From the NCBI RefSeq assembly GCF_031127835.1, contig NZ_JARXHX010000019.1:25919-89918 (forward strand): a stretch of 64,000 nt of DNA. Direction: 5' to 3'. The translations under genes were made by a program, and so were the position numbers. This DNA is from Pelagicoccus sp. SDUM812002 (GTDB taxonomy: Bacteria; Verrucomicrobiota; Verrucomicrobiia; Opitutales; Opitutaceae). The notes below the pieces were generated by a model. That model had not been told where the DNA came from and did no database searches. It saw nothing but the letters and a program-made list of their open reading frames with translations. Below are positions 39,557 to 48,397 of this stretch, piece after piece (position 1 is the first letter of the stretch; every line of letters starts with the position of its first letter).

Positions 39557-40047
39557 TTTGAAATAGGTCTCAACCCAATGCCCATAGATCTACTCGCTGG
39601 CAACCCTTTGAAATAAAAGTCCTCAAGAACGGATATGGTCAGCCTTTGATAGATCGTCCGCCACGGTTCTACAGAGCTTTCAGCCACTGCGCTAGATACT
39701 AAGAGCGGCCCCTTAAATTTTGAAACAGATTATTTACGGAAAAACGGGGAAACCATTATCTTTCCCTTCAAAATGAAGGCTCTGAATGATCAAGCTTACC
39801 AAGATACTGAGGTCACCTTCTAAAACACCCCAGCTGGCTAAGGATATTTTGAAAATTCATAAGCTAAGATCCTCTATGCCTTAACTGCCCTCATAGAGAG
39901 TTCCCTCTAATGGCAGTGAATTCTATTGCGGCTCCCGCTTAACGTCCTTCAACATGGCCAAACTCTCACCACGGACAAAGCAAAGCGGAACAAGCTACCG
40001 CCGCCCGTTACCGAGACTGTTAACAACGCAACTACCGACAACGACTG
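39557..40047. other. AT-richer intergenic region
   Basis: This 491-bp region between the PhnA-like gene and the small plus-strand gene holds no convincing intact gene. One plus-strand frame is open for about 55 codons up to a TAA near 39822. It reads LNFETDYLRKNGET and ends QDTEVTF but has no good start, so it may be a relic or chance. No RNA or repeat was recognised. Confidence 0.4.
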
Positions 40048-40299
40048 ATGGACCCGATCAATTCGAATCCCTTTTTCAACTCCGCTAGACTCTACCAAAA
40101 CCGTCCAGCGCAGCAGAATCCCAATCCTTCGGTCAACAATGCAACCTCCGCTGCAAGTACACCACCAAGCACAGGAGCGGCGGGAAAGAGTGAAGAGCTC
40201 TCTAACCTATTCGACGACGACGCTCTGCTCAAGCTCCAAAGCAATCTGGAAGCCATCGCTCAGATGGCAGAGCAATCACTGAAGCAGATCGATATCTGA
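40048..40299 (+). CDS. Small hypothetical protein (83 residues)
   Basis: The protein is rich in Asn, Ser, Pro and Thr in its first 45 residues, which should be disordered, and ends in an acidic amphipathic helix (DDDALLKLQSNLEAIAQMAEQSLKQI). No signal peptide, membrane segment or known domain is visible. Codon use is like that of its neighbours and the helix looks selected, which favours a real gene. It lies 83 bp before pdxH on the same strand and could share its transcript. No function can be proposed. Confidence 0.55.
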   Translation: MDPINSNPFFNSARLYQNRPAQQNPNPSVNNATSAASTPPSTGAAGKSEELSNLFDDDALLKLQSNLEAIAQMAEQSLKQIDI

Positions 40300-40382
40300 T
40301 TTAGGTTCGACAACAATCTGTACGTTCAGCTTTTGCGGCAAAAGCGTTGCACAACGCAGCCTGAACATTAGATCCTTCTCCC

Positions 40383-41024
40383 ATGGCAGACCTTGGGGAT
40401 TTGAGAGAAGAATACGGTCACGACACGCTGAGCGAAGACTCGGTGCATCCCAATCCGATCGAACAATTTCGGATCTGGTTCGACCACGCCGTCGAACAAA
40501 AGATACCGGAGCCCAATGCTATGAGCCTCGCCACCGTGGACGAGGACGGACAGCCTTGGCAGCGGACGGTACTGCTCAAAGCCTATGACGACAAAGGATT
40601 CGTCTTCTACACCAATTACGAAAGCCGCAAGGGCAAACAACTCGCCAACAACCCGAAGGCCTGCGTCCTCTTTCCATGGATACAACTCGAACGACAGGTC
40701 ATTGTAACCGGCACCGTGGAACGCGTCTCAACTAGCGAGTCCCTGAAGTACTTCGCAAGTCGGCCCTTTGGCAGCCGACTCGGAGCATGGGTTTCCCAGC
40801 AAAGCGCCGTGGTCTCATCCCGCTCTATTCTTCTGGCGAAATTAGAGGAGATGAAGAACAAGTTCAAAGACGGAGACGTACCTCTCCCCTCGTTTTGGGG
40901 CGGCTATCGCATTAAGCCCGAGACGATAGAGTTCTGGCTTGGCGGAAAATCCCGCATCCACGATCGGATCTTCTACAATATGGCAGAGGACGGTAGTTGG
41001 GCTATCAGACGACTAGCACCCTAA
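40383..41024 (+). CDS. pdxH: Pyridoxamine/pyridoxine 5'-phosphate oxidase
   Basis: This 213-residue flavoenzyme oxidises pyridoxine or pyridoxamine 5'-phosphate to pyridoxal 5'-phosphate with FMN and oxygen. The N-terminal region has PNPIEQFRIWFDHAVEQ. The FMN-binding split barrel shows PNAMSLATVDEDGQPWQRTVLLKAYDD, in which QRTVLLK is typical, and FYTNYESRKGKQL. The C-terminal signature is WGGYRIKPETIEFWLG followed by RIHDR and the final RLAP. The length is the usual one for the family. Confidence 0.96.
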   Translation: MADLGDLREEYGHDTLSEDSVHPNPIEQFRIWFDHAVEQKIPEPNAMSLATVDEDGQPWQRTVLLKAYDDKGFVFYTNYESRKGKQLANNPKACVLFPWIQLERQVIVTGTVERVSTSESLKYFASRPFGSRLGAWVSQQSAVVSSRSILLAKLEEMKNKFKDGDVPLPSFWGGYRIKPETIEFWLGGKSRIHDRIFYNMAEDGSWAIRRLAP

Positions 41025-41053
41025 GGTGTTACTGAAGCGCTTGATCCCACTTT

Positions 41054-41854
41054 TCAGAGCTGCACTTCTGGTGACCAGCAGGTCGTACGACCGCCAATCG
41101 TATCTCGTCGCAAAGGTACTCCCGAAACGGGGCAAATCCCTCCATCACGCCAGCGATGGGTGAATAGCCATTGTTTCGGCGGATCACTGTAGTCCTTTCC
41201 TATGATTCGAAGAGCCTCACGGCACACCCAGCGCAGCTCCTTGAAAAGCGCGTTACGCTCGGCATCCTTCAAGGTGCCCAAACGACGATCCGGCTTCAAG
41301 CGAGCCCGCCAGAGAATTTCGTCCGCCATCCAATTGCCCACTCCTGGGAAAAGCTCCTGTTGCAAAAGCAGGCTCTTCACGATAGCTTTGTCACGTCGCT
41401 GAAGAAGCAAGTGGAAGCGTTTTCGCGTAAACGCTCGATCATGCGGCTGCGGCGGCAAGTCCTTCCACCAGCCGGGAAGCTCGCCATCGTCCGTTTCGTG
41501 CAAGGCTAGCCGTCCAAACTGGCGCGGATCGCGAAACACAAGCAACGATCGCGAACTCCTCAGGGCGAGATGATCATGCTTCAGTTCTTCGTGGTCAGGC
41601 TGCAGACGATGCAGCGAGCCAGTCATTCCTAAATGAACTTCCAGAAATCGATTCCCCGAAAAGGCAAATAACATTCGCTTTCCATGCGTGTATCCGGATA
41701 GCAATTGCGCTGAATCGATAGAGGCGACAAGCGTTGCGGCATCGAGTTCGCGACAGCATCGCGGCTGGGAATGGAACCACGCCACATCGAAACGCTCCCC
41801 GCAGGCAGCCTTCCAATGCGAGCTGTGAAAAAAGACTTCCGCGAGTTCGGGCAC
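41054..41854 (-). CDS. Fpg/Nei-family DNA glycosylase with a degenerate zinc finger
   Basis: The 266-residue protein starts PELAEV, keeping the catalytic proline and glutamate that form the Schiff base and lyase site once the start residue is removed. It has the conserved lysine in THGKRML and the helix-two-turn-helix motif PGVGNWMADEIL. The C-terminal zinc finger, normally C-x2-C...C-x2-C, reads GGICPVSG and TTCWSPEVQ, so three of four ligands are replaced by Ser, Ser and Val. This recalls the zincless finger of eukaryotic NEIL1. The protein should still excise oxidised bases. It starts with GTG overlapping the TAG stop of the M24 peptidase gene, showing translational coupling. Confidence 0.85.
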   Translation of the reverse strand: MPELAEVFFHSSHWKAACGERFDVAWFHSQPRCCRELDAATLVASIDSAQLLSGYTHGKRMLFAFSGNRFLEVHLGMTGSLHRLQPDHEELKHDHLALRSSRSLLVFRDPRQFGRLALHETDDGELPGWWKDLPPQPHDRAFTRKRFHLLLQRRDKAIVKSLLLQQELFPGVGNWMADEILWRARLKPDRRLGTLKDAERNALFKELRWVCREALRIIGKDYSDPPKQWLFTHRWRDGGICPVSGVPLRRDTIGGRTTCWSPEVQL

Positions 41855-43020
41855 TATTTGATCTGCCAGCGATAGTGGTACTCGCTAAGGAATTCCGGAC
41901 CATCGTCCCGCACCGCCACCACGTCCTCGATACGGCACCCCCCTACGCCAGGATAATAGAGTCCCGGCTCAACGGTCACCACCGCGTTCCGCTTCAGCTT
42001 GTTCGAAACGACTGAAACACGGGGTGCCTCATGAACCTCTAGCCCAAGACCGTGTCCCGTTCCATGGATAAAGCCTTCCGCGCCGCTCTCGCCACAACGC
42101 GTTTCGTATCCAAGTTTCGCGAAGGTTTCGAGGACGGACCCATGAACCGTCTTGCCGTTGACCCCCGTCTTTACTTTTTGGATCGCATCTTGTTGAGCCT
42201 TGAAGACCGCATCAACGATCCCCTTCTGAGCTTCGTTCGCTTTCCCTTTCAGAAAGGTGCGTGTCATATCTCCGTGGTATCCAGTTCTGGATACACGCGG
42301 AAACACGTCGACGATGATCAATTCGTTCGCTCGCAGCGGTCCTTGCCCCGCGCAGTGAGGATCGCAAGCCTGATCGCCTCCTGCTGCAATCGTATCCATG
42401 GAAAGTGAACCGGCCTCCAAGCAAGCGATTTCGATAATGCTCCGGAGCCGCTCCGAAGTCAGCGTCTTCCCGCCGAGCACAAGTTTACCTTTCTTTACTA
42501 GGCTCTGCCGGATCGCCTTTTCCGCTGCTCGAATACCGATGGCACTGCAGCGGTTTCCTTCACGAATCCACGCCAGCTCTTCCTCGCTTTTAGTTTCGCG
42601 GCTTGGAAACAAGCTGCCTTCGCAAACATCGACTTTCACACCCAACTCCACCAATTGAAATGCCAGCGAGCTGGGAAAGTCGCCCGGCACTTTGAAGCTC
42701 TCAATTTCGAACTCTGCCGCCAAAGTCGACACGAGCTCTGCGTATCCTACTTTGGCTCGCTTAAATTTCTCGCGCGTCACTTCTAACCAAAGCTCAAGCT
42801 GGAGTACCTCGTCGAAGCGCGATTCCTTCAAAGCGCGAGCATACTCGAGCTGATTAAGAACCGCATACCACTTGCGACCCTTCTTGAATGAGATGAAGGC
42901 ATCGGGAACGCTGAAGCCCCCGATGTAGAGCTGATCGGCGCTCATGCGTGTGTCCGCATAGAGCAATGGGGAAGCGGGCAATTTCTTGGCACGCTTGGCA
43001 GGCGCTTTCTTCTTTGGCAT
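41854..43020 (-). CDS. M24-family metallopeptidase (Xaa-Pro aminopeptidase-like)
   Basis: The product is about 388 residues from the ATG at 43020. A GTG nine codons upstream extends it slightly but is less likely. The N terminus has a creatinase-like domain. The C-terminal pita-bread fold carries the five metal ligands: two aspartates in IVDVFPRVSRTGYHGDMTR, a histidine in HGTGHGLGLEVHE, and glutamates in TVEPGLYYPG and GCRIEDVV. It would release N-terminal residues next to proline, in the cytoplasm. The Fpg-like gene follows with overlapping stop and start. Confidence 0.9.
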   Translation of the reverse strand: MPKKKAPAKRAKKLPASPLLYADTRMSADQLYIGGFSVPDAFISFKKGRKWYAVLNQLEYARALKESRFDEVLQLELWLEVTREKFKRAKVGYAELVSTLAAEFEIESFKVPGDFPSSLAFQLVELGVKVDVCEGSLFPSRETKSEEELAWIREGNRCSAIGIRAAEKAIRQSLVKKGKLVLGGKTLTSERLRSIIEIACLEAGSLSMDTIAAGGDQACDPHCAGQGPLRANELIIVDVFPRVSRTGYHGDMTRTFLKGKANEAQKGIVDAVFKAQQDAIQKVKTGVNGKTVHGSVLETFAKLGYETRCGESGAEGFIHGTGHGLGLEVHEAPRVSVVSNKLKRNAVVTVEPGLYYPGVGGCRIEDVVAVRDDGPEFLSEYHYRWQIK

Positions 43021-43275
43021 CCACACATGCAAATTCTGACGATCCACTTTGTAAACGTTCGAGTGAGTGATTTCCCCATCTAAGGTGCAAAAAACGCTCA
43101 GTCAGAACTGCCGACACAGAACTGACGGAATCCGTTAAGCCCAGAGCGATGGGCCCTCAACGTACTCGGTAGAGATATTCATTCATTTTGATGTCTCACG
43201 CCATCTTTACCCTTGATTGACGATCCGAATCTGCCGATGGGGCGATATACAAATTCAAGTCCGCTCCTAATTTAA

Positions 43276-44241
43276 ATGAACCCTATCACACGAATTCTCA
43301 ACCTAACCGCACTTACTTGCGGAATCAGCCTAGCGACTGTCTCTCTCAACGCTGTAAGCATCAATTTATCCGAGGCAGGCGGCTACAATCTCATCACTTG
43401 GGGCGATGCTACTCTTAAGAATTCGGATACAGAAGGACGCGTAGCCGTTGGCGGAAATGCGAGCTTCGGATCTTACTCGGTCGGCACATCAACTTTCGCT
43501 GACGATCCCGCCCGAGCCCAGTTGACTGTCGGTGGAAATCTCGACGGTTCAGGCGGGGGACAAGTCTACAACGGCAGCATCTACGTAGGTGGCAATTATA
43601 CGAGCCCGGGCTATAACCTCCACTCGGCACCCGGCTCTTCCATCCAATCAAACCTCGGCAAGGGCAACCTGCCATTCGACTTCGACGCCGCTCAAGCAGC
43701 CCTGTTGGCGAAATCCACCAACTGGGGGAGCCTTGACTCAACTGGCTCCGCTCAAATGCAATGGGGCACCCTCACGCTCGAAGGCATCAATAGTGGCCTC
43801 AATATCTTCAACATCGACTCTGCCACCCTGAGCGCCGCACACACTTTCAAGATCTTCGTCCCTTCAGGAGCTAAAGCACTAATCAACATCTCCGGAACTA
43901 TCGCAGAGATGGGAAACATGGGATTCTTCGGCACTCACACCGCCGACAATACCCTCTTCAACTTCTTCGAGGCGGACGAACTGACAATGCTCGGTATCGG
44001 TGTTACGGGGTCCATCCTCGCACCCGGGGCAGACCTCAATTTCGCCAGCGGACAAGTAGACGGGCAAGTGATCGCTAACTCCTTCAAAGGAGCCCAATGG
44101 AGCACCGGCGAAATGCACAACGTACTCTTCAACGGTGATCCGGGGGAAAAGATTCGCGTTCCCGACACCGGCTCCACACTCGCTCTCCTTGCAGCGGCAC
44201 TCGTCGGCATCGTTGCCGTTTCGAGAAAGCTGAAAGGCTAG
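43276..44241 (+). CDS. Choice-of-anchor A family surface protein with VPDTG-type sorting tail
   Basis: The 321-residue protein has an N-terminal signal peptide (TRILNLTALTCGISLA). The central part is a choice-of-anchor A domain: NLITWGDATLKNSDTEGRVAVGGN, seen here by its parts SDTEGRVAVGGN and LTVGGNLD, and IYVGGNY. The C terminus reads VPDTGSTLALLAAALVGIVAVSRKLKG, that is, a VPDTG motif, one hydrophobic helix, then a basic end. This matches VPDSG-CTERM/PEP-CTERM sorting signals processed by exosortase in Verrucomicrobiota. The protein is probably exported and anchored or released at the surface, perhaps in exopolysaccharide. The exosortase gene is not in the window. Confidence 0.88.
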   Translation: MNPITRILNLTALTCGISLATVSLNAVSINLSEAGGYNLITWGDATLKNSDTEGRVAVGGNASFGSYSVGTSTFADDPARAQLTVGGNLDGSGGGQVYNGSIYVGGNYTSPGYNLHSAPGSSIQSNLGKGNLPFDFDAAQAALLAKSTNWGSLDSTGSAQMQWGTLTLEGINSGLNIFNIDSATLSAAHTFKIFVPSGAKALINISGTIAEMGNMGFFGTHTADNTLFNFFEADELTMLGIGVTGSILAPGADLNFASGQVDGQVIANSFKGAQWSTGEMHNVLFNGDPGEKIRVPDTGSTLALLAAALVGIVAVSRKLKG

Positions 44242-44254
44242 CGGCCCCTTAAAC

Positions 44255-45094
44255 TTAACCCTTGTCCGCTACATACGCCTCGAGCATCTCGCGCGAAACG
44301 CGATGCTTGCCCGCGCAGCGAGGACAATTGACTTCGATGAGCTCCTCGCCGAGGAATAGATCTTCCGGATCAGCTCTGAACGAAGCGGCCAAGGCCCCTA
44401 GCATACGTTCTTGGTTGCAACCGCAGTGCCAGCGTACGAAGCGAGTCTCCAGGTCGACGACCTCTTCCGTCTCTTCGATAGTGCCAATATCCTCCAGCGT
44501 GACCGTCTCGAACCAATTTTCGTCGTAGTCTGGATGAGCAGCTAAGATAGCAAACACATCGGGCTCGAGCTGAAAGAAGCGAGCTGGGCGCTGTTCACTG
44601 AACTTGTAGAATTCCTCCACTGCGTGAATCATGTCCGCCCCGTTGAATCCGACGATAGAACGATGCGGCTCGCGACTGCGGCGCACCACGTCCTGATAGA
44701 ACACGTTTTCTTCAGCCTGCTTAACGCCTTCCGTATAAATCCGCCCTGTCACGTCTCCTGTACCGGTGTCTCCAGCGAGAAACAGGTTGTGCAGCGGCTG
44801 CTGGAAATTGACTGTCCAAGCCAAGAGATCATTTCGGGGCCGAGAGATACAATGTAGGCTAAATAGGGCGATCGCTTTCTTTAGCCTCTCATCCAAATCT
44901 GGCCTCAAAGAAAGCCCGTTGTCCTTCTGATGCAGGTAATAGTCGACATAGAGCTGGCTGAAATCGGCCTTGGCGTAGAGCAGGTTACGACCACGCACGA
45001 AGCGTGACATGATGGAGAGCACCTCTGATTCGTCTGATGGCGGATTATCTGGCATCCCTCGGTATTGGGCAATCGAATCGCAGATCTCAAGCAT
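44255..45094 (-). CDS. hslO: Hsp33-type redox-regulated chaperone
   Basis: This 279-residue protein is a cytoplasmic holdase activated by oxidation. The N-terminal half has RFVRGRNLLYAKADFSQLYVDYY, including the RFVRGRN that starts the Hsp33 fold. The C-terminal redox switch is formed by WHCGC and VNCPRCAGKH, giving the C-x-C...C-x-x-C pattern that holds zinc in the reduced form. The family's usual length is about 290. The first 13 residues before the second methionine may not be translated. It is upstream of nothing obvious on this strand, and convergent with the surface-protein gene. Confidence 0.9.
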   Translation of the reverse strand: MLEICDSIAQYRGMPDNPPSDESEVLSIMSRFVRGRNLLYAKADFSQLYVDYYLHQKDNGLSLRPDLDERLKKAIALFSLHCISRPRNDLLAWTVNFQQPLHNLFLAGDTGTGDVTGRIYTEGVKQAEENVFYQDVVRRSREPHRSIVGFNGADMIHAVEEFYKFSEQRPARFFQLEPDVFAILAAHPDYDENWFETVTLEDIGTIEETEEVVDLETRFVRWHCGCNQERMLGALAASFRADPEDLFLGEELIEVNCPRCAGKHRVSREMLEAYVADKG

Positions 45095-45145
45095 GAGAAG
45101 GCAAATCCGCGAAAACGCCCCGTCTAAACTTATATCCGCCCAACG

Positions 45146-45994
45146 CTATTCCGGTTTCGCCTCGCCGAGCAGATTTCGAAGCCGCTCCGCCGATTCCACG
45201 AATTCGGCGAAACGCTGGTGCCTGGGCGCTGAGCGGACTAGTTCATCATAGGCGAGCAGTGCCCGCTCGTTTTTGCCGAGTTCCTCGCCTAGGGCTCCTA
45301 TTCGCTCCAGAACTTCAATGCGAATCGAGCCAACTGGGATGCCCAACCGATACGCTTCGATCATGTGCTCGTAAGCTAGCTCCGAATCGAGTTCGAAGCT
45401 GAAATACGCTTCTCCCATAATGCGATGGACGTTTTGACGGAGCTCCGGAATATTGATATCGGAAACGATCGGTTCCAAATTCTGGATACGCTCCCAAACC
45501 TCATCGCCGCTGCCGTCGTCATCGTAAATATGCAGGGTCGCATACTTCACGAAAGCCATCTGACCGAAAAAGCGCTCCGGCCACTTTTCGTAGAGATTCC
45601 AGTAAAGCTTTTTAGCTGCGGCGATATCCTGCTCGTAAGGGTTCGATTGGATTACGCGTGCATTGTAATAGGCAGCAGCCAAGCCGATCGCATCGCTGTC
45701 GTTGTCAGCGATGATCATTCGAAACATGCGCTGGGCGATTTGGTACGGCTTTTCGCCGTCCTTAACAGGGACTTTCCCATGTAAAGTATCGAGAGCGTTG
45801 GTGTAGAGAGAGAGTCGCTGGTTATCTTTGCCCAACGACCTCAGACGGTTGAACTCGGTAGATCGGCCGCTGTAGACCAGCATCACCTCCTGCTCCCAAA
45901 TCGGTCTTTCCTCATCCTGAGCCCAGGCGCCCATAGCTGAAGCGAGAACAAGCAAGAGAGCGACAAGACGCCGAAGATTAAATTGGTTCATCAT
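45146..45994 (-). CDS. Exported TPR-like protein of unknown function
   Basis: The 282-residue product has a signal peptide (RRLVALLLVLASAMGAWA, cleaved before QDEE). The rest is predicted to be helical, with pairs such as AAAYYNARVIQSNP, NVHRIMGEAYFSF, and ERIGALGEELGKNERALLAYDELV that look like tetratricopeptide repeats. No enzyme motif is visible. It is 51 bp upstream of hslO on the same strand, so the two may form an operon. It probably acts as a periplasmic protein-interaction scaffold. Confidence 0.65.
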   Translation of the reverse strand: MMNQFNLRRLVALLLVLASAMGAWAQDEERPIWEQEVMLVYSGRSTEFNRLRSLGKDNQRLSLYTNALDTLHGKVPVKDGEKPYQIAQRMFRMIIADNDSDAIGLAAAYYNARVIQSNPYEQDIAAAKKLYWNLYEKWPERFFGQMAFVKYATLHIYDDDGSGDEVWERIQNLEPIVSDINIPELRQNVHRIMGEAYFSFELDSELAYEHMIEAYRLGIPVGSIRIEVLERIGALGEELGKNERALLAYDELVRSAPRHQRFAEFVESAERLRNLLGEAKPE

Positions 45995-46201
45995 GTGTCG
46001 AGTGGGGTAAGTGTGAGGCTGCCATTACCTTGGTCCAATTCGCTAGACGCGCAACTCAGGAGTGAAATCCGGGGCTTTTCCGCTAGTACGAGCCTCGAAA
46101 AAACACGGATTCGCTGAATGCTTGCTAAAGTCACGTCTCTGGGGATAATTCGACGCTACCCCACTGCTGCTAACATTAGCACCCTAACCTTCGTCCCACG
46201 A

Positions 46202-46906
46202 ATGCTTAGAAAACGCCTGATCCAAGCTATTGCCATCGGTTTCACTCTGTCACTTCTATCTGGCTGCGTGTACATACGCCTGCTCAAGTTCAAGGGGCAG
46301 CTCTATTCCTTCGACGAGTTTGTGGTCGTGGAGCTCGATAAAGGACTCTCCCTCAAATTTCCGAAACCCGTAGTACGCGACGAGGACTTTGTTTTCATCA
46401 CCGAGTCCCAGCCAAGCAGCATCGCTGAAATATCTCAGGAGCCTAAGGTCGAAAACTGGAACTGGCGCTTTGAGAAGCAAATCCAGAACGAGGATGGCAC
46501 CCCGTTCAGCATTATTTTCCGAACACGCTTCGAGGAGGGTCTCCTGACGCGAATTGACTTCGACGAAAAGCTGCTGGAAGCGATCCCTGCAGGCTTCATC
46601 GTAGAGCTCTTTCGCAGCCTTGGGGAAGCCAAGATCAACAAGCTTCGCAAAAGCGCCACCGCAGCCATGAACCGAGAAACCATGCATGGTGTACCACTGC
46701 CCACTTTGACCGACATATCGGACGTCATGGGCCAACCCACCGACAAGGACAAGAAAGACAAGCGACGCCTCTGGAACTACGTTTTCAACTTCTACAATCC
46801 AAAGAACAAAGACCTGTCAGGCCAGTTCGCGATCGTCTTTCAAAGCGATTCCGAAAATCCTGACCAGGAAATTGCGGGCTTCGAACTCACCGGGAAAGCC
46901 CGCTAA
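46202..46906 (+). CDS. Lipoprotein of unknown function
   Basis: Translation from 46202 gives a short basic N terminus and a lipobox LLSGC with the modified cysteine near residue 23. An upstream ATG at 46118 would bury the signal behind 28 extra residues, so the later start is preferred. The mature part contains FDEFVVVELDKGLSLKFPKPVVRDEDFVFITE and a conserved-looking GQPTDKDKKDKRRLWNYVF. There is no recognised domain. It should be anchored to a membrane facing the periplasm. It is divergent from the TPR gene. Confidence 0.65.
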   Translation: MLRKRLIQAIAIGFTLSLLSGCVYIRLLKFKGQLYSFDEFVVVELDKGLSLKFPKPVVRDEDFVFITESQPSSIAEISQEPKVENWNWRFEKQIQNEDGTPFSIIFRTRFEEGLLTRIDFDEKLLEAIPAGFIVELFRSLGEAKINKLRKSATAAMNRETMHGVPLPTLTDISDVMGQPTDKDKKDKRRLWNYVFNFYNPKNKDLSGQFAIVFQSDSENPDQEIAGFELTGKAR

Positions 46907-46952
46907 GGTTTTCGAGCAGAGAAACCATCCGATGGGAGAAACACAAAGCCGA

Positions 46953-48038
46953 CTAGGGCTTGATGCGAAGCAGTTTCTTAAACGCTGTCGCTGCACTTTC
47001 TATCCCTCCTTCGCGAGCCTTGGACAAACCCGCTCGGTACAATTCTGCAGCTTCTGGACTCCGGTCCAACTGCTCCAGCATTTGGCCAAAGAAAAGGTAG
47101 GCATCCAAGTTGTTAGGATTGTCCTCTAGGACCGCCTTGAAGGTAGATTCGGCCTCCTCGAACTCGCCAAGCTGATTGAGGAAGGATGCTAGCGCCACTT
47201 GCGATTCTGCATTCTCGGGTTCGACTTCGAGAGAGCTGCGGATACTGCGAACCGCAAGACTAAGGCGACCAGACTGCGACTCTGCGTATGCATACATCTG
47301 ATACGCCCTCACCAACAACTGCTTCACTCGCTCAGAATCAGGATGTTTCTTGCGCAACTCTTCCAAGAAGCGAACTCCTTCGGTCCGGCTTCCCTGAGCC
47401 AGCAAGAGGTCACCCTTCATCAGGTAAACATCCATGATTGCGGTACTTTCCTCGATCAAGCCATCGACTAGCTTTAAGGACTCCGCCCATTTTCCTTGCA
47501 CGCGATAAGCGTCAGCCAAGTGGTAACGATATTGTTCCTTGCCTGGAGTGAGCTCCATCACTTTCTTGAGATTCGCAATCGCTGCGTAAGGCTTCTTTAA
47601 ACCGATGTACGCCTTGCCGATTTCGTAGGTCAGTTGTTCCGATTCTGGAAAGCTTTCCAACCCAACCTTAAGAGCATTCACCGCATGCTCGGGACCGCCT
47701 ACGATCCCCATGACACGTGCCATTTTCAGGAATAGTACTTCGCTCCCTCCAAACTCTTCAATCGCTTTCTCGAATACGAGGACCGCACGCGGCGCATCGC
47801 CCGTCTCTAGGTAGAGGTCACCAATTAGGTCGAGCTTATCCATGCTCGCCCCGTTTTCCTCCACGTCAACCCAAGCAAGCTTAAGCTTTTCCTGCAATCC
47901 GTTGGGCTGGGCATCGAGGTCGGCTACTGCGGGTTCAACATCGGCGGCAGATACTGAACTCTCCTCTTGAGCAAAGCTGGTTGAGACTAATGCAGCGCTT
48001 AGGAATGCGCAAAGAAGCAGGATAAAAGTAGACTTCAT
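46953..48038 (-). CDS. Exported tetratricopeptide-repeat protein
   Basis: From the ATG at 48038 the product is 361 residues with a signal peptide (KSTFILLLCAFLSAALVSTSFA). At least six TPR units follow, each with the pattern of small and large hydrophobics: for example GDAPRAVLVFEKAIEEFGG, KKPYAAIANLKKVMELTPG, GEFEEAESTFKAVLEDNPNNLDAYLFFG, and RSPEAAELYRAGLSKA. It would be periplasmic and serve as a scaffold. An ATG ten codons upstream (48068) is less likely. It is convergent with the lipoprotein gene. Confidence 0.78.
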   Translation of the reverse strand: MKSTFILLLCAFLSAALVSTSFAQEESSVSAADVEPAVADLDAQPNGLQEKLKLAWVDVEENGASMDKLDLIGDLYLETGDAPRAVLVFEKAIEEFGGSEVLFLKMARVMGIVGGPEHAVNALKVGLESFPESEQLTYEIGKAYIGLKKPYAAIANLKKVMELTPGKEQYRYHLADAYRVQGKWAESLKLVDGLIEESTAIMDVYLMKGDLLLAQGSRTEGVRFLEELRKKHPDSERVKQLLVRAYQMYAYAESQSGRLSLAVRSIRSSLEVEPENAESQVALASFLNQLGEFEEAESTFKAVLEDNPNNLDAYLFFGQMLEQLDRSPEAAELYRAGLSKAREGGIESAATAFKKLLRIKP

Positions 48039-48397
48039 AGCTGAATGATGGGGCGTAATTCGGGGCACGTAGACTGGTCAAAGCCTTGTAGCTTAGGCAA
48101 GATTTTCTGGAGCCGATAATCGGAGACTACCTTCGATACGAAAACCGGCGTACTAACGTGCTGCAACCAATTCGAGCAAGCGGACTGCTATTCGCGAGAA
48201 GGTGATGCAAACGGTAAGGATACGGTTTCCAGTCGTCTCGCAGCCCGCGAATAGCAAGACCGGACGCATAAGCGAACCCAGCTGCCACGCCGCCACCTGC
48301 GATGGATAGCATTCGGCGGCAAGGATAGAAATCAAGCGAACATGGGCATGCTTCATCTCACCCACAATTTGGAGCGAGTTTGCCTTTGCCGTAAAGC
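48039..48397. other. Intergenic region between the TPR gene and phoU
   Basis: About 360 bp without a convincing gene. Two overlapping minus-strand frames of 60-70 codons exist (between 48127 and 48365), one of which reads SIAGGGVAAGFAYASGLAIRG like a short membrane helix. Neither has a good start or a known family, so they are not annotated. No hairpin or RNA was recognised. Confidence 0.4.

Noticed and set aside
48127..48365. Two small minus-strand frames upstream of the TPR gene
   Set aside because: They overlap in different frames, lack a good start and match no family I know.
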